Shown: positions 1 to 8,550 of the stretch, piece after piece
How positions within the stretch are numbered: position 1 is the first letter of the stretch
Layout of the letters: each line of letters starts with the position of its first letter
Assembly (NCBI RefSeq): GCF_002356115.1
Contig: NZ_AP014836.1
Coordinates: forward strand, 1,481,001 to 1,545,000
Source: Candidatus Nitrosoglobus terrae
GTDB taxonomy: Bacteria; Pseudomonadota; Gammaproteobacteria; Nitrosococcales; Nitrosococcaceae
DNA length: 64,000 bases
Direction: 5' to 3'
Translations under genes and position numbers: made by a program
The notes under the pieces: generated by a model
The model's input: only the letters and a program-made list of their open reading frames with translations
Told to the model about the DNA's origin: nothing
The model's database searches: none

Positions 1-1
1 C

Positions 2-1954
2 GATGTATCGCCTGCACAACGGGGTCGTTATGATCGAAGCGAGGAGGGACTCTCGCGCCTATGCACAGATTTTTATTCCTATGCTATGGATGCTGAGGGT
101 CACCCCGCCGTGCCACTGGGCAGTCATGCCGGCCCAAATACTGCGGGCGCCGTATCAGAAGGCGGGTATCTGGGCTTTGCAGAGCTACAATACATTCATA
201 TGCCTTTACCAAGAGAGTCGCTAGTTGCTTTCCTGAGCGATGGTGCTTTCGAGGAACAGCGCGGCCCAGACTGGGCACCCCGCTGGTGGCGCGCTCAAGA
301 CAGTGGCTTTGCTATACCCATTATGATTCTTAATGGCCGCCGTATTGAGCAACGTACTCAGATTGTGCAAGAGGGCGGTGTTGATTGGCTAGCGAAAGAT
401 GTACGCCATAACGGCTTTTCACCCTTCATTATAGATGGTCGCGATCCAGCCGCTATCGCTTGGGCAATCATCGAATCAGAAGATGTGCTGCGTTACTTTG
501 CTGCTGATCCGAATCGACGTTATCCTGCTCCTCTACCGTACGTAATTGCTGAAACTGAGAAAGGCTTTGGATTCCCCGGCGCTGGAACTAATGCCGCGCA
601 CAACCTACCGCTAGGAGGTAACCCCAGCACTGATTCCACTGCTCGTAAACTATTCAACCAAGGCGCTACTGCCCTGTTTGTACCACCGGCTGAATTAGAT
701 GAAGCGCTAACTGCCATCGCCACTCACGACATCCAGCAACGCCCACTAGAAAGCCAACACCCAATGGCCCACCGCCATCCTGCTACATTAAACCTACCGC
801 AGCCGGACTGGGAAACGCCTGACAGTATGGGTAACGCTATGAACGCGTTGGATCAATGGTTCATGGCACTTGCTCAATCCAATCCTCAGCTCCGCATTCG
901 GATTGGCAACCCAGATGAGCTAGCTAGCAACAAGATGAATGGTACACTCAAATTGCTCAAGCACCGTGTTAATGATCCTGAACCCGGAGTATTCGAAGAT
1001 CAGCATGGTGCCGTCATTACTGCGCTGAATGAGGAAGCCGTTGCCGCCGCTGCACTTGGTAATAAGGGTGGCTTAAATCTGATCGTTAGCTATGAAGCGT
1101 TTGCCATGAAGATGCTGGGTTTAATGCGACAAGAGATTATTTTTGCCCGTCATCAGCGCTTAGTTAATCGACCTGCAAGCTGGTTATCAGTACCTCTAAT
1201 CGTCACCTCCCACACTTGGGAAAACAGCAAGAATGAGCAATCACACCAAGACCCAAGTATTGGGGAAGCCCTATTAGGGGAAATGTCCGATACCTCTCGT
1301 GTACTATTCCCAGTGGACAGTAATACCGCCGTTGCTGCTCTATATGATGTCTATTCAAAGCGTGGCCAATTAGCTTGCATGATTGTCTCTAAACGGGATA
1401 TTGAAAATCGCTTCAATGCTGATGCCGTGCATAAGCTGGTACGTGATGGATCTGCACACGCAATTGGCGATCCGGCTAATGCTGACGTGCAGCTCATTGC
1501 CATTGGTGCTTACCAACTGGACGAAGCAATCAAAGCCTATAAGCATCTAACCCATCTTGGCAAGCGCACCTGCGTCACCGTTATTTTAGAACCAGGCCGT
1601 CTACGTATCCCACGTGATGCTATTGAAAGGGCTTTCGTAGATGATGATGCTACTGTGCAATCCCTATTCCCTCCCGATCTGCCCCGTGTAATTCTTACCC
1701 ACACAAGGCCCGAACCTATGATCGGCCTATTGCGTCGCATCGACAATGGGCCTATGAAAACCAAGACACTTGGTTATATTAGCCGAGGAGGCACTCTAGA
1801 TGTAACGGGTATGCTATTTGCCAATCGCTGCACTTGGGCGCACGCAGTAGATGCTGCAGCAAAAGTAACTGGCTGGCCACGTGAATCTTTACTTAATCCA
1901 AGGCAATGCGCCGCTATCGATGGCCGTGGTGATCCCGCTGATCTGCAACTATAG
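2..1954 (+). CDS. Phosphoketolase-like TPP enzyme, 5' end cut by window edge
   Basis: The frame is open from base 2, so the gene starts left of the window; 650 codons are visible, against about 790 residues for full phosphoketolases. Phosphoketolases are TPP enzymes that split xylulose-5-P or fructose-6-P with phosphate to give acetyl-phosphate. Matching landmarks are GPNTAGAVSEGGYLGF near the start (family: APETPGSIHEGGELGY), ILNGRRIEQRT, and SHTWENSKNEQSHQDPSI in the second TPP domain. It is divergent: the usual GDG of the TPP motif reads SDG here, and the region following it differs. Such divergent members are sometimes annotated 'xylulose 5-phosphate 3-epimerase'. Fold membership is fairly sure; the substrate is not. 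Confidence 0.8.
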   Translation, partial: DVSPAQRGRYDRSEEGLSRLCTDFYSYAMDAEGHPAVPLGSHAGPNTAGAVSEGGYLGFAELQYIHMPLPRESLVAFLSDGAFEEQRGPDWAPRWWRAQDSGFAIPIMILNGRRIEQRTQIVQEGGVDWLAKDVRHNGFSPFIIDGRDPAAIAWAIIESEDVLRYFAADPNRRYPAPLPYVIAETEKGFGFPGAGTNAAHNLPLGGNPSTDSTARKLFNQGATALFVPPAELDEALTAIATHDIQQRPLESQHPMAHRHPATLNLPQPDWETPDSMGNAMNALDQWFMALAQSNPQLRIRIGNPDELASNKMNGTLKLLKHRVNDPEPGVFEDQHGAVITALNEEAVAAAALGNKGGLNLIVSYEAFAMKMLGLMRQEIIFARHQRLVNRPASWLSVPLIVTSHTWENSKNEQSHQDPSIGEALLGEMSDTSRVLFPVDSNTAVAALYDVYSKRGQLACMIVSKRDIENRFNADAVHKLVRDGSAHAIGDPANADVQLIAIGAYQLDEAIKAYKHLTHLGKRTCVTVILEPGRLRIPRDAIERAFVDDDATVQSLFPPDLPRVILTHTRPEPMIGLLRRIDNGPMKTKTLGYISRGGTLDVTGMLFANRCTWAHAVDAAAKVTGWPRESLLNPRQCAAIDGRGDPADLQL

Positions 1955-1963
1955 TACAACCTT

Positions 1964-2206
1964 TTATAGGCCGCAGCTTGCCTTTCTCATCTTAATTCTT
2001 TTGTTACTTTTAGGTTTTAATGCGCGTGTAATGCTTGTCAAACACATTTGAACCCATTTTGCCTTTAGTAACAGCTCCCAAGCATTAATGGCAATTATGG
2101 AGAAAATCTCCTCGCGATACTTAAAATCTGGCTTGTTATAAATCTCAATGGCCGATAGCATCGCTGCTAGACTCTTAGCTAAAAGTTTTTGCGATCGCGA
2201 TGCCAT
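1964..2206 (-). pseudogene. DUF3644 protein fragment (N-terminus only)
   Basis: The 80-residue product has the characteristic N-terminus of DUF3644 proteins: AIEIYNKPDFKYREEIF followed by INAWELLLKAK. The family is usually several hundred residues long and often sits near defence genes. Here homology stops after about 50 residues, the rest is basic and unrelated (KPKSNKRIKMRK), and the frame closes 10 bases from the end of the phosphoketolase-like gene. I read it as a truncated remnant, probably left after a deletion or frameshift. It is unlikely to be functional. Confidence 0.6.
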
Positions 2207-2280
2207 TGATGAACTAAATTAAATAAAACAGTGAAAATTCCCTCTTTATATACCCAAACTATTAGATCTTTATCAAAATA

Positions 2281-2898
2281 TTAATCTTGGGGAAATTCAG
2301 CGAGATAATCTTTCATTGCGGCAGAAACCACTTGAAAAGCGTGCTGTGCATTGTAAATTTTTTTAACCAAAACAGGGGAAGGGTTATCGGCTACTATTTT
2401 ATAGGTTGAAAAATAATGGCTTAGCCGATCTATGAGGATAGCAGGAATATCCGAAATATCCTTGGCTGTATTAAAAAAATCATCGCTTTCTAGTACAGCA
2501 ATGATTTTGTCATCCACCTCTCCTTGATCGATAGTTTGTAATCCCCCTACTACCCTTGCATTTAAAATTACCTCTGATCGGTTAATAGGCCTTCCGCTCA
2601 AGACGCAAATATCTAACGGATCTTCATCCCCTCCCTCTCCCGCCTCACTACAAAGACTTGCTACCTGATCGCCACAAAGAGTGCGAGGAATAAATCCATA
2701 GGAGGCGGGAGGTAGGGAAGATCCATGTTGAGGGCGATCAACACGAAGATAACCTGTAGCCTTATCCACTTCATATTTAATTGGATCAAAAGGGCTGATC
2801 TCAATATAAGCCTGAACCCGCTCTGGAGGATAAGAGCCAACTTCCAGCCCATGCCAAGGATGGGGGCGCCACTGTGAAAAATTTCGATCAGAGGTCAT
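2281..2898 (-). CDS. ppa: Inorganic pyrophosphatase, family I
   Basis: Hydrolyses pyrophosphate to phosphate in the cytoplasm, pulling biosynthetic reactions forward. The signature D-x-D-P-L-D occurs as DEDPLD at residues 91-96, preceded by EISPFDPIKYEVDKATGYL and followed by VVGGLQTIDQGEVDDKIIAV, all typical of soluble family I enzymes. At 205 residues it is somewhat longer than the roughly 175-residue Escherichia coli enzyme, with a longer N-terminus (WRPHPWHGLEVG) and a small insert before the signature. It is monocistronic, with about 160 bases separating it from the next leftward gene. Confidence 0.93.
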   Translation of the reverse strand: MTSDRNFSQWRPHPWHGLEVGSYPPERVQAYIEISPFDPIKYEVDKATGYLRVDRPQHGSSLPPASYGFIPRTLCGDQVASLCSEAGEGGDEDPLDICVLSGRPINRSEVILNARVVGGLQTIDQGEVDDKIIAVLESDDFFNTAKDISDIPAILIDRLSHYFSTYKIVADNPSPVLVKKIYNAQHAFQVVSAAMKDYLAEFPQD

Positions 2899-3056
2899 AT
2901 AATTAACTCCTATGTATTTTTATTATCAAAATCTATCAAAAAATAACCTAGCATAATCAATAGATGAACAGCAGATTTCCGTACTATGGCAATAATAATT
3001 CTGCCCCTTACTCGGGGAGTTTCTCCATTTGTATAACGAGAAAACTCTATCTTAGC

Positions 3057-4283
3057 CTAATTATCAGGGGCTATATAGGTAGGAATCCAACCACCGGGGG
3101 GTGATAAATCAAGGCCATCAGGACGAATTGAAGCTCGGCCAGATAAAAGTAAGATTTCTCCTCGATAGGCCCAAACCCGCAGATCAGCCCATAAGTGAGT
3201 ACGTTCTAACCCTGCTCCTGATAACTGGTTTTTAGGTACTTTTTTCTGGGCTACATAGCCCCGATCCTCTCTTAGTAACCGACGCAGACGGGATCGCCCT
3301 ACCTCAGTGCTGGCTAGTAATCCTTGAGCCGCAAAGCCTTGAGCGGGCTTAAATATAAATTCTTCTTTTTTCTGGGCGATCTTATCCAAATTATCTGAGC
3401 GTAATAGATGGGTTTCTGGAACATGGGCACTAAGCACTGCGCGCTCATCAGCTTGAATACCTAGTGTTTGATCCCAATCAGATAAAGAAAGCGGCTCTAA
3501 TAAACGCTTGTTACTACGAGTAACATAAGTAAAAGGGTTAGGTGCTATATATAATTTTTTGCCTAATTCATAAGCATTCCGGATTCCAGAAAAAGCCTCT
3601 GTTTGCCATAAAAAATCAGTGGAACGATTCACGATAAAAGAAACCGGCTCTCCTCGCCAAAAGAGCTTTCCCTGTTCATAGGAAGTTTCTTCTGGTGCCC
3701 CAATTTCAGCCGACCAATCTTGCTGACGAAAAAGATCCCGTAACAGGGTTAATTCATATCGAAATTTTCCTGTTTGCAATACCTCAGAATCTTCTAATAT
3801 TAAAAATATCCCCTGAGGCCAATGATCAAAAAATTCTGTAACCTCTTGTTTAATACAAGAGATTACTTTTTCACTTAATTCAGTATAGGAACAAGGGTGT
3901 TGAATATGGGCATTTTCAGATAAATTAAAAAACTGATAATAAAGATCATTGATAAGCCCACCAAAAAGCAAGCCAGAACCATTATCGTTAAATTCAATGA
4001 CCTGCGGACCTCCGTTTGGCGGTAAATGAAAATCCCAAGCGCTGAAAAAACAAGTCTCGGCACGTCGATGCCTAGCAATTTCCGAAGCAGATACAGAAAC
4101 AGCCTCTTGCCAACTAGGACGCGTCGTTACTCGCTCAAATACGTGAATAAATTGCTTAATTTCTGTTAGCGTTGCTTTAGAAATTACTTGATATAGCGGC
4201 ACTACTGAAAATTCATTAGGAACAGTAGGCATCCCTGCTGCTTTGAGGGCAGCAAAGAATTGTTCTTCTCTAGCTAATAACAT
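3057..4283 (-). CDS. ATP-grasp-like protein of unknown function
   Basis: A 408-residue soluble protein without signal peptide. I do not recognise a named family member. VIEFNDNGSGLLFGGLIND near residue 93 resembles the acidic metal/substrate segment of circularly permuted ATP-grasp enzymes (glutathionylspermidine-synthase-like). EFIFKPAQGFAAQGLL near residue 310 resembles the nucleotide-binding lysine and glycine loop, and YVAQKKVP followed by DLRVWAYRGEILLLSGRAS looks like the terminal ATP-grasp segment. Inferred role: ATP-dependent ligation of a carboxylate and an amine. No partner gene adjoins it; the leftward neighbour is ppa and the upstream flank holds a cassette-like region. Confidence 0.5.
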   Translation of the reverse strand: MLLAREEQFFAALKAAGMPTVPNEFSVVPLYQVISKATLTEIKQFIHVFERVTTRPSWQEAVSVSASEIARHRRAETCFFSAWDFHLPPNGGPQVIEFNDNGSGLLFGGLINDLYYQFFNLSENAHIQHPCSYTELSEKVISCIKQEVTEFFDHWPQGIFLILEDSEVLQTGKFRYELTLLRDLFRQQDWSAEIGAPEETSYEQGKLFWRGEPVSFIVNRSTDFLWQTEAFSGIRNAYELGKKLYIAPNPFTYVTRSNKRLLEPLSLSDWDQTLGIQADERAVLSAHVPETHLLRSDNLDKIAQKKEEFIFKPAQGFAAQGLLASTEVGRSRLRRLLREDRGYVAQKKVPKNQLSGAGLERTHLWADLRVWAYRGEILLLSGRASIRPDGLDLSPPGGWIPTYIAPDN

Positions 4284-4658
4284 TGAAATATCTATAGTGG
4301 ATAGAAAATTATCGCTTTATAAACACATTAAAAGTGCTGGCTGGGATTAAATTCAAGTTAATAAGAATCCAAGTAGTACGTCAATATTTGTGACAGCGTT
4401 GGATAAAACCGTTGTTTGTAGGCTTTCATGTTAACCTTATTTATTGGATACGCTGATAAACAATAGCGTACGCCACTGTCTATTCCTTCAACAGGATAAT
4501 CATTAGAAAGCATACTATTGGGAGTAAATACTATTTCTCTCTCAGGGCAGCCTTATGAAGGTTTTCTTTAGCCCATAGCATATCAGCCTAACGCTTGAGT
4601 TAAGCGGCACCCGTAGGCCATCCGCTTGGAGGAATAGTTGGGTACGGCAGACTATTCA
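4284..4658. other. 375-base region with small ORF and attC-like site
   Basis: No established gene lies here. On the minus strand a 51-codon reading frame runs from an ATG at 4513 to a stop at 4358 (product begins MLSNDYPVEGIDSGV and ends LTYYLDSY), and its frame is open further upstream to about 4551. It could be the C-terminal end of a decayed cassette gene; I do not recognise it. The right-hand part, 4586-4643, is the attC-like site listed separately. Confidence 0.35.
4586..4643 (-). mobile_element. attC-like integron recombination site
   Basis: Read on the minus strand the segment starts ACCCAAC (R'' consensus RYYYAAC) and ends CTTAACTCAAGCGTTAGGC, closing with GTTAGGC (R' consensus GTTRRRY). 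The last block closely resembles the right end of aadA-type attC sites. Internal AAGCGG (minus strand) pairs with CCGCTT next to the right end, giving the imperfect hairpin expected of attC. It begins 15 bases after the stop codon of the methyltransferase gene at 4659, on the same strand, the normal cassette arrangement. The outer arm pairing is imperfect and no integrase is in the window. Confidence 0.45.
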
Positions 4659-5225
4659 CTAGATATATCGCCTAACGCGTTGGCGATAAATTACATACTC
4701 TGAGCCATAATGGCTTCCCATAAATTGCTCCTCCCGCATCACCTGCCGATTGAACAGCCAAACTCCCGCGACCAAGTAAAGCAGAAGTAACCAGTCTGGC
4801 GCTATAAGAATCTCCCCAAACAAGATAGCTGTGAAAGCCACGTATATAGGATTGCGACTATAGGCAAAAACCCCTGTCGTAATGAGCTTATTGGGATTGT
4901 CGGTATCAATTCCAACGCGGAAGCTGGTACCGAAGGACACTAAGCTCCAGACACACAATATGAGTGCTGCTACACAGAACACTACACCCATCCAAGCAAC
5001 CCTATCAAGTAGGCTGGCATCATAGCTACCCACTGTCGGCCAACGGAAGGTAGTCGCAAAGATCCGATAGAAGTAGAATACGACAAATGGAAGAATCAGG
5101 AAGTCCGATTTGTCTGTTTTACCGAACTTCATCGCCTTTGTGCCGCTTCGCGCCATTACAAGTACGCGACCTAACACGATAGTAACCAATAACACAAGCG
5201 TAGCCGCTCCGATGTACCGTTGCAT
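4659..5225 (-). CDS. Isoprenylcysteine carboxyl methyltransferase-family membrane protein
   Basis: A 188-residue integral membrane protein with about four to five hydrophobic helices. The C-terminal half carries the ICMT/phospholipid-methyltransferase signature: TGVFAYSRNPIYVAF near residue 118, then a helix and REEQFMGSHYGSEYVIYRQRVRRYI. In characterised members the arginine-asparagine-proline motif and the trailing glutamates bind S-adenosylmethionine. The methyl acceptor here is unknown. The gene is followed within 15 bases by an attC-like site, so it may be a captured integron cassette. A second, shorter relative lies at 7061. Confidence 0.8.
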   Translation of the reverse strand: MQRYIGAATLVLLVTIVLGRVLVMARSGTKAMKFGKTDKSDFLILPFVVFYFYRIFATTFRWPTVGSYDASLLDRVAWMGVVFCVAALILCVWSLVSFGTSFRVGIDTDNPNKLITTGVFAYSRNPIYVAFTAILFGEILIAPDWLLLLYLVAGVWLFNRQVMREEQFMGSHYGSEYVIYRQRVRRYI

Positions 5226-5305
5226 TCAATTTTCCCTTGGTACCCATTACCCATCGAGGCACAACTACCGCCTAATTCTTCATTTACTGATGATTATGTG
5301 ATTGG

Positions 5306-5341
5306 GGTGGCGAGAATAAAATATAGAGAATTCTCGCCACC
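5306..5341. repeat. Perfect 12-base inverted repeat
   Basis: The arms GGTGGCGAGAAT (5306-5317) and ATTCTCGCCACC (5330-5341) are exact reverse complements around a 12-base AT-rich spacer. The repeat lies in the gap downstream of the minus-strand gene at 5420-5932. No U-rich tract follows on either strand, so a standard intrinsic terminator is not supported; a transcript-end hairpin or small repetitive palindrome is possible. The sequence CCACCTAAC at its right edge partly resembles an attC end, but no matching partner was found. Confidence 0.6.
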
Positions 5342-5419
5342 TAACACCGATATTCTATTACTCAGATCATGGGGGGAGAAAAAATGAAATTTTTCTATCC
5401 CATTTTATACTTTACTTTA

Positions 5420-5932
5420 TCAGGGAAAAGCAGGAATTGTAGGTTCAGTCCCTTGAGATTCTATCTTAATATGATCACTTTTCATTAAATCGCTTATTAT
5501 ATCCACCTTATTCTTCGGAACATCTACCATCATTAGAATTTGTCCTTCCGCTATCGCCTGCTTAAATCTTGTAATTCGTGAGTTAGGCGTATCCATACCT
5601 ATTATGGACGCTGCTAAACCCCCAACAAATACACCTGCAAGCGCGGCTACCAGCACTACCGTATTTATATCAAGGATAATCTCATGGCGTGAAAAATAGA
5701 CAGCTACAAATCCTGTCACAGCTCCAGTAACGGCTCCAATAGCCCCACCTCTAGCAAGTGCTGGAATCAAATCCCCTGTATCTATAAACCTAGCTTCTGG
5801 AAGCCCCTCCATAGGAATTCCCTCTTTAGCTACCGCATGCATATGTCGTTCTTCCACCCGAGCAAGCAGAAGCTTATCAACCACTTTTCGGGCATTTTCA
5901 ACATTAGGTATTAAAAAATAAAGCCTTCTCAT
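5420..5932 (-). CDS. DUF1269-like membrane protein
   Basis: A 170-residue protein that starts with a small ferredoxin-like segment (RRLYFLIPNVENARKVVDKLL), followed by a glycine/alanine-rich double membrane helix at about residues 62-112 (ARGGAIGAVTGAVTGFVAVY; VALAGVFVGGLAASIIGM). The C-terminal part (QILMMVDVPKNKVDIISDLM) folds back on the theme 'detecting and removing' small ligands seen in DUF1269 proteins. The function of this family is not known. It is monocistronic and 120 bases from the LOG-family gene upstream. Confidence 0.6.
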   Translation of the reverse strand: MRRLYFLIPNVENARKVVDKLLLARVEERHMHAVAKEGIPMEGLPEARFIDTGDLIPALARGGAIGAVTGAVTGFVAVYFSRHEIILDINTVVLVAALAGVFVGGLAASIIGMDTPNSRITRFKQAIAEGQILMMVDVPKNKVDIISDLMKSDHIKIESQGTEPTIPAFP

Positions 5933-6052
5933 GTCTACTTCCCTCCTGCTATGTCTGCGTATCAGACTTTAAGCTCTTTAGGTATAGTAGAAAAACTTCT
6001 TGGTTTCAACTCTTTTTTAAAAAATATTTTAAGCTAATAAATTATAACCAAA

Positions 6053-6766
6053 CTACGCCTGCTGAATAATACGAATAGCCTCATCTACTGTATCGGCATG
6101 ATGGATAAGATTCACATCCCTTGGGCTTATAACCCTCGCTTCTACCATCGTTTCTTGAATAAAATATTGTAGATGTCCCCAAAATTCCCCGCCCATCATA
6201 ATAATGGGAAAACGTTCTAGTTTTCCGGTCTGTATTAAGGTAAGCACCTCAAAAGCCTCATCAAGAGTACCAAAACCACCAGGCATAATCACAAAAGCCG
6301 AAGAGTGTTTCACTAGCATGACCTTGCGCACGAAAAAATGCTCAAATTCAATAAATTTATCAAGGTAGGCATTGGGGCTTTGCTCATGAGGAAGTTTAAT
6401 GCTACAGCCTAAACTCAAACCACCAGCTTCTTTAGCACCACGATTGGCGGCCTCCATTATCCCAGGTCCACCGCCCGTTATCACTGCATAGCCTGCTTTT
6501 GCTAATGCACTACCTAGCTCTCTAGAAAGCCGATAATAACAATGATCCGATGAAAATCGGGCAGAACCAAACACGGTAACGCAAGGGAGCTTTACATCAA
6601 AGCTCTCAAAACTCTCAAATCCCTGCAGAAACTCTAAAAAAAAGTTAACAGCGCTTTCTAAATCCAATTCACGACTCTGTCTGCCACATAAAAATGTCTT
6701 CTCTGCTCCTTCTATTTTCCCAAGAAGAGAATAGCGACGTAAGGTATTTATGGTTTCATTATTCAT
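6053..6766 (-). CDS. LOG family (TIGR00730-type) Rossmann protein
   Basis: A 237-residue cytoplasmic protein. VTVFGSARF near residue 64, GYAVITGGGPGIMEAANRGA near residue 90 and the hallmark PGGFGTLDE near residue 160 define the LOG/lysine-decarboxylase-like family. Characterised members release nucleobases from nucleoside 5'-monophosphates (cytokinin riboside phosphorylase activity); most bacterial members are older annotated as 'lysine decarboxylase' without support. The extra N-terminal 60 residues (ending NFFLEFLQGFESFESF) are typical of the gammaproteobacterial long form. The substrate is unproven here. Confidence 0.85.
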   Translation of the reverse strand: MNNETINTLRRYSLLGKIEGAEKTFLCGRQSRELDLESAVNFFLEFLQGFESFESFDVKLPCVTVFGSARFSSDHCYYRLSRELGSALAKAGYAVITGGGPGIMEAANRGAKEAGGLSLGCSIKLPHEQSPNAYLDKFIEFEHFFVRKVMLVKHSSAFVIMPGGFGTLDEAFEVLTLIQTGKLERFPIIMMGGEFWGHLQYFIQETMVEARVISPRDVNLIHHADTVDEAIRIIQQA

Positions 6767-7060
6767 TTTAAGGGATACCTATTTAATTAAAAGCCTAATT
6801 TTCGCTAATACTTTGGCATCCCCATGCCGTAAAATGATGGAGATTCCCACTTCACAGAGAAGAACGCCGCCGTTAACAACCTATCATCCGCCCTTATGCT
6901 TCATGCATCATTACATTGCGCATCGTTGCTAGAGATCGTCGTAGGCTCTGCACTTCTTCATAGCAAATTAGCTTATTTGTGCGCCTTGTTTCCTCTCCCT
7001 AAAGAAGAAATTTTACGATACATTAGATAAACACTAATATCCATTGGAGATTACTGGTTA
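6767..7060. other. 294-base divergent intergenic region
   Basis: The spacer lies between the divergent genes at 6766 (minus) and 7061 (plus). It must hold both promoters. A purine-rich CATTGGAGATTACTGGTTA precedes the ATG at 7061 and gives a plausible ribosome binding site. I see no RNA gene, repeat or convincing additional reading frame. Confidence 0.4.
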
Positions 7061-7501
7061 ATGAGTAATAAAACACTAGGCTATGTATTAGTAGTCTTAC
7101 AGATTTTAGGAATTATTTTATGCAGCCTTCCTTTTAATAACACCAAGGCATTTACATGGGGGTTATTTTTATTTGCTATGGGTATAGGTGCCGGTTTAGT
7201 TACGATTTACTTTAATCATCCCAGTAATTTTAGCATCTATCCTGAACCAAAAAATAATGCCACCCTTATTACCCGTGGCCCTTATAAGTACATTCGCCAC
7301 CCCATGTATACCAGCCTATTTATAACAATGCTGGGTATTACTATCTATAATTTTCATTACCTAAATTTCATTGGCTTGATAACCCTAACTATGGTCTTAA
7401 TCATTAAAGCTAATGTTGAAGAGTCTTCGCTAAAGAAGCATTTTCCCACTTATGTTGGCTATATGGCTAAGACTAAAAGATTTATTCCCTTTATTTTCTA
7501 G
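7061..7501 (+). CDS. Small ICMT/PEMT-like membrane methyltransferase
   Basis: A 146-residue membrane protein with four predicted helices. LITRGPYKYIRHPMYTSLF near residue 67 is the arginine-histidine-proline S-adenosylmethionine-binding motif of the isoprenylcysteine carboxyl methyltransferase/phospholipid methyltransferase superfamily. The C-terminal NVEESSLKKHFPTYVGYMAKT supplies the paired glutamates and the tyrosine. No prenylated protein is known in bacteria of this type, so lipid or small-molecule methylation is more likely. It is transcribed alone, divergent from the LOG gene. Confidence 0.82.
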   Translation: MSNKTLGYVLVVLQILGIILCSLPFNNTKAFTWGLFLFAMGIGAGLVTIYFNHPSNFSIYPEPKNNATLITRGPYKYIRHPMYTSLFITMLGITIYNFHYLNFIGLITLTMVLIIKANVEESSLKKHFPTYVGYMAKTKRFIPFIF

Positions 7502-7546
7502 CGACCTCGCTGAAAGCATGAATAACAAAGCTCTGATAGCATTATT

Positions 7547-8533
7547 TTATGGCAAAGGCTTCGCGATGCGGTTGGATAGCTGAAGCAGATCCAAAATAGG
7601 GCCTGTCGGGACAATCCCATTAGGATTGATGCTATGATGACTGCGATAATAATGCTGCTTTATATGGTCAAAATTGATCGTCTTAGCCACCTCTGGCCAT
7701 TGGTAAAGTTCCTGAGTATAAGCCCATAGATTCTTGTAATCTGCAAGACGCTTCAAGTTACACTTAAAATGGCCATAGTAAACAGAATCGAAGCGAATCA
7801 AGGTAGTAAATAAGCGCCAATCAGATTCGGTAATTCGATTACCCAATAAATAAGGCTGCTGCCCAAGTTTAACTTCTAAATTATCAAGATATGAAAACAA
7901 TTTACTGACCTCTTGCTCATATACCGCTTGGGAAGTGGCAAAACCTGTCTTATAAACCCCGTTATTGATTGCATCGTAAATTTCAGCATTAATAGTATCA
8001 ATCTGAGGCAATAACGATCTAGGCGCATAATCTCCCTCTTTGGCACCCAAGGTGTTAAAGGCCGAATTAAACATACGGATAATCTCAGCTGACTCATTGT
8101 TTACAATCATACTGCGATCCAAATCCCATAACACAGGCACCGTCACGCGCCCACTATAAGCGGGCTGAGCCCGTAGGTAGACCTCATATAAATAATTTGC
8201 TTGGCTTACGGGATCGGCAACTACATTCGGCCAAGACTCAAAGGTCCAGCCATGCTCCCCCATATAAGGATTAACAACGGATACACTGATAATGTCTTCC
8301 AGACCTTTTAGCGCCCGAAAAATTAATGCCCGGTTAGCCCATGGGCAGGCCAGAGATACATAAAGGTGATAACGTCCAGCTTCGGATTTAAATCCGGCCT
8401 CACCACTTGGGCCAACATTCCCATCTGGTGTGATCCAGTTACGGAATTGCGCCTCACTGCGAATAAAGCGCCCGCCTGTACTGGCTGTGTCATACCACTG
8501 ATTGTGCCATTCTCCATCTATCAACAGTCCCAT
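7547..8533 (-). CDS. yqjG: Glutathionyl-hydroquinone reductase (Xi-class GST)
   Basis: A 328-residue cytoplasmic enzyme that reduces glutathionyl-hydroquinones to hydroquinones using glutathione. The N-terminal thioredoxin fold has YHLYVSLACPWANRAL with catalytic Cys63 in the CPWA motif that defines the Xi class. VVNPYMGEHGWTF, VTVPVLWDLDRSMIVNNESAEI and the C-terminal helical domain (ESDWRLFTTLIRFDSVYYGH) are all present at normal length. It is divergent from the DCC-family gene, another thiol-redox protein; the shared spacer carries a hexamer repeat. Confidence 0.92.
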   Translation of the reverse strand: MGLLIDGEWHNQWYDTASTGGRFIRSEAQFRNWITPDGNVGPSGEAGFKSEAGRYHLYVSLACPWANRALIFRALKGLEDIISVSVVNPYMGEHGWTFESWPNVVADPVSQANYLYEVYLRAQPAYSGRVTVPVLWDLDRSMIVNNESAEIIRMFNSAFNTLGAKEGDYAPRSLLPQIDTINAEIYDAINNGVYKTGFATSQAVYEQEVSKLFSYLDNLEVKLGQQPYLLGNRITESDWRLFTTLIRFDSVYYGHFKCNLKRLADYKNLWAYTQELYQWPEVAKTINFDHIKQHYYRSHHSINPNGIVPTGPILDLLQLSNRIAKPLP

Positions 8534-8550
8534 AATGATTTTTTCCCATT

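Noticed and set aside
5306..5347. A second attC site at the palindrome
   Set aside because: The CCACCTAAC end exists but the hairpin lies on the wrong side of it and no partner end was found within attC length.
6750..6932. 60-codon plus-strand frame between the LOG and methyltransferase genes
   Set aside because: It overlaps the LOG start, lacks a ribosome binding site and resembles no protein.
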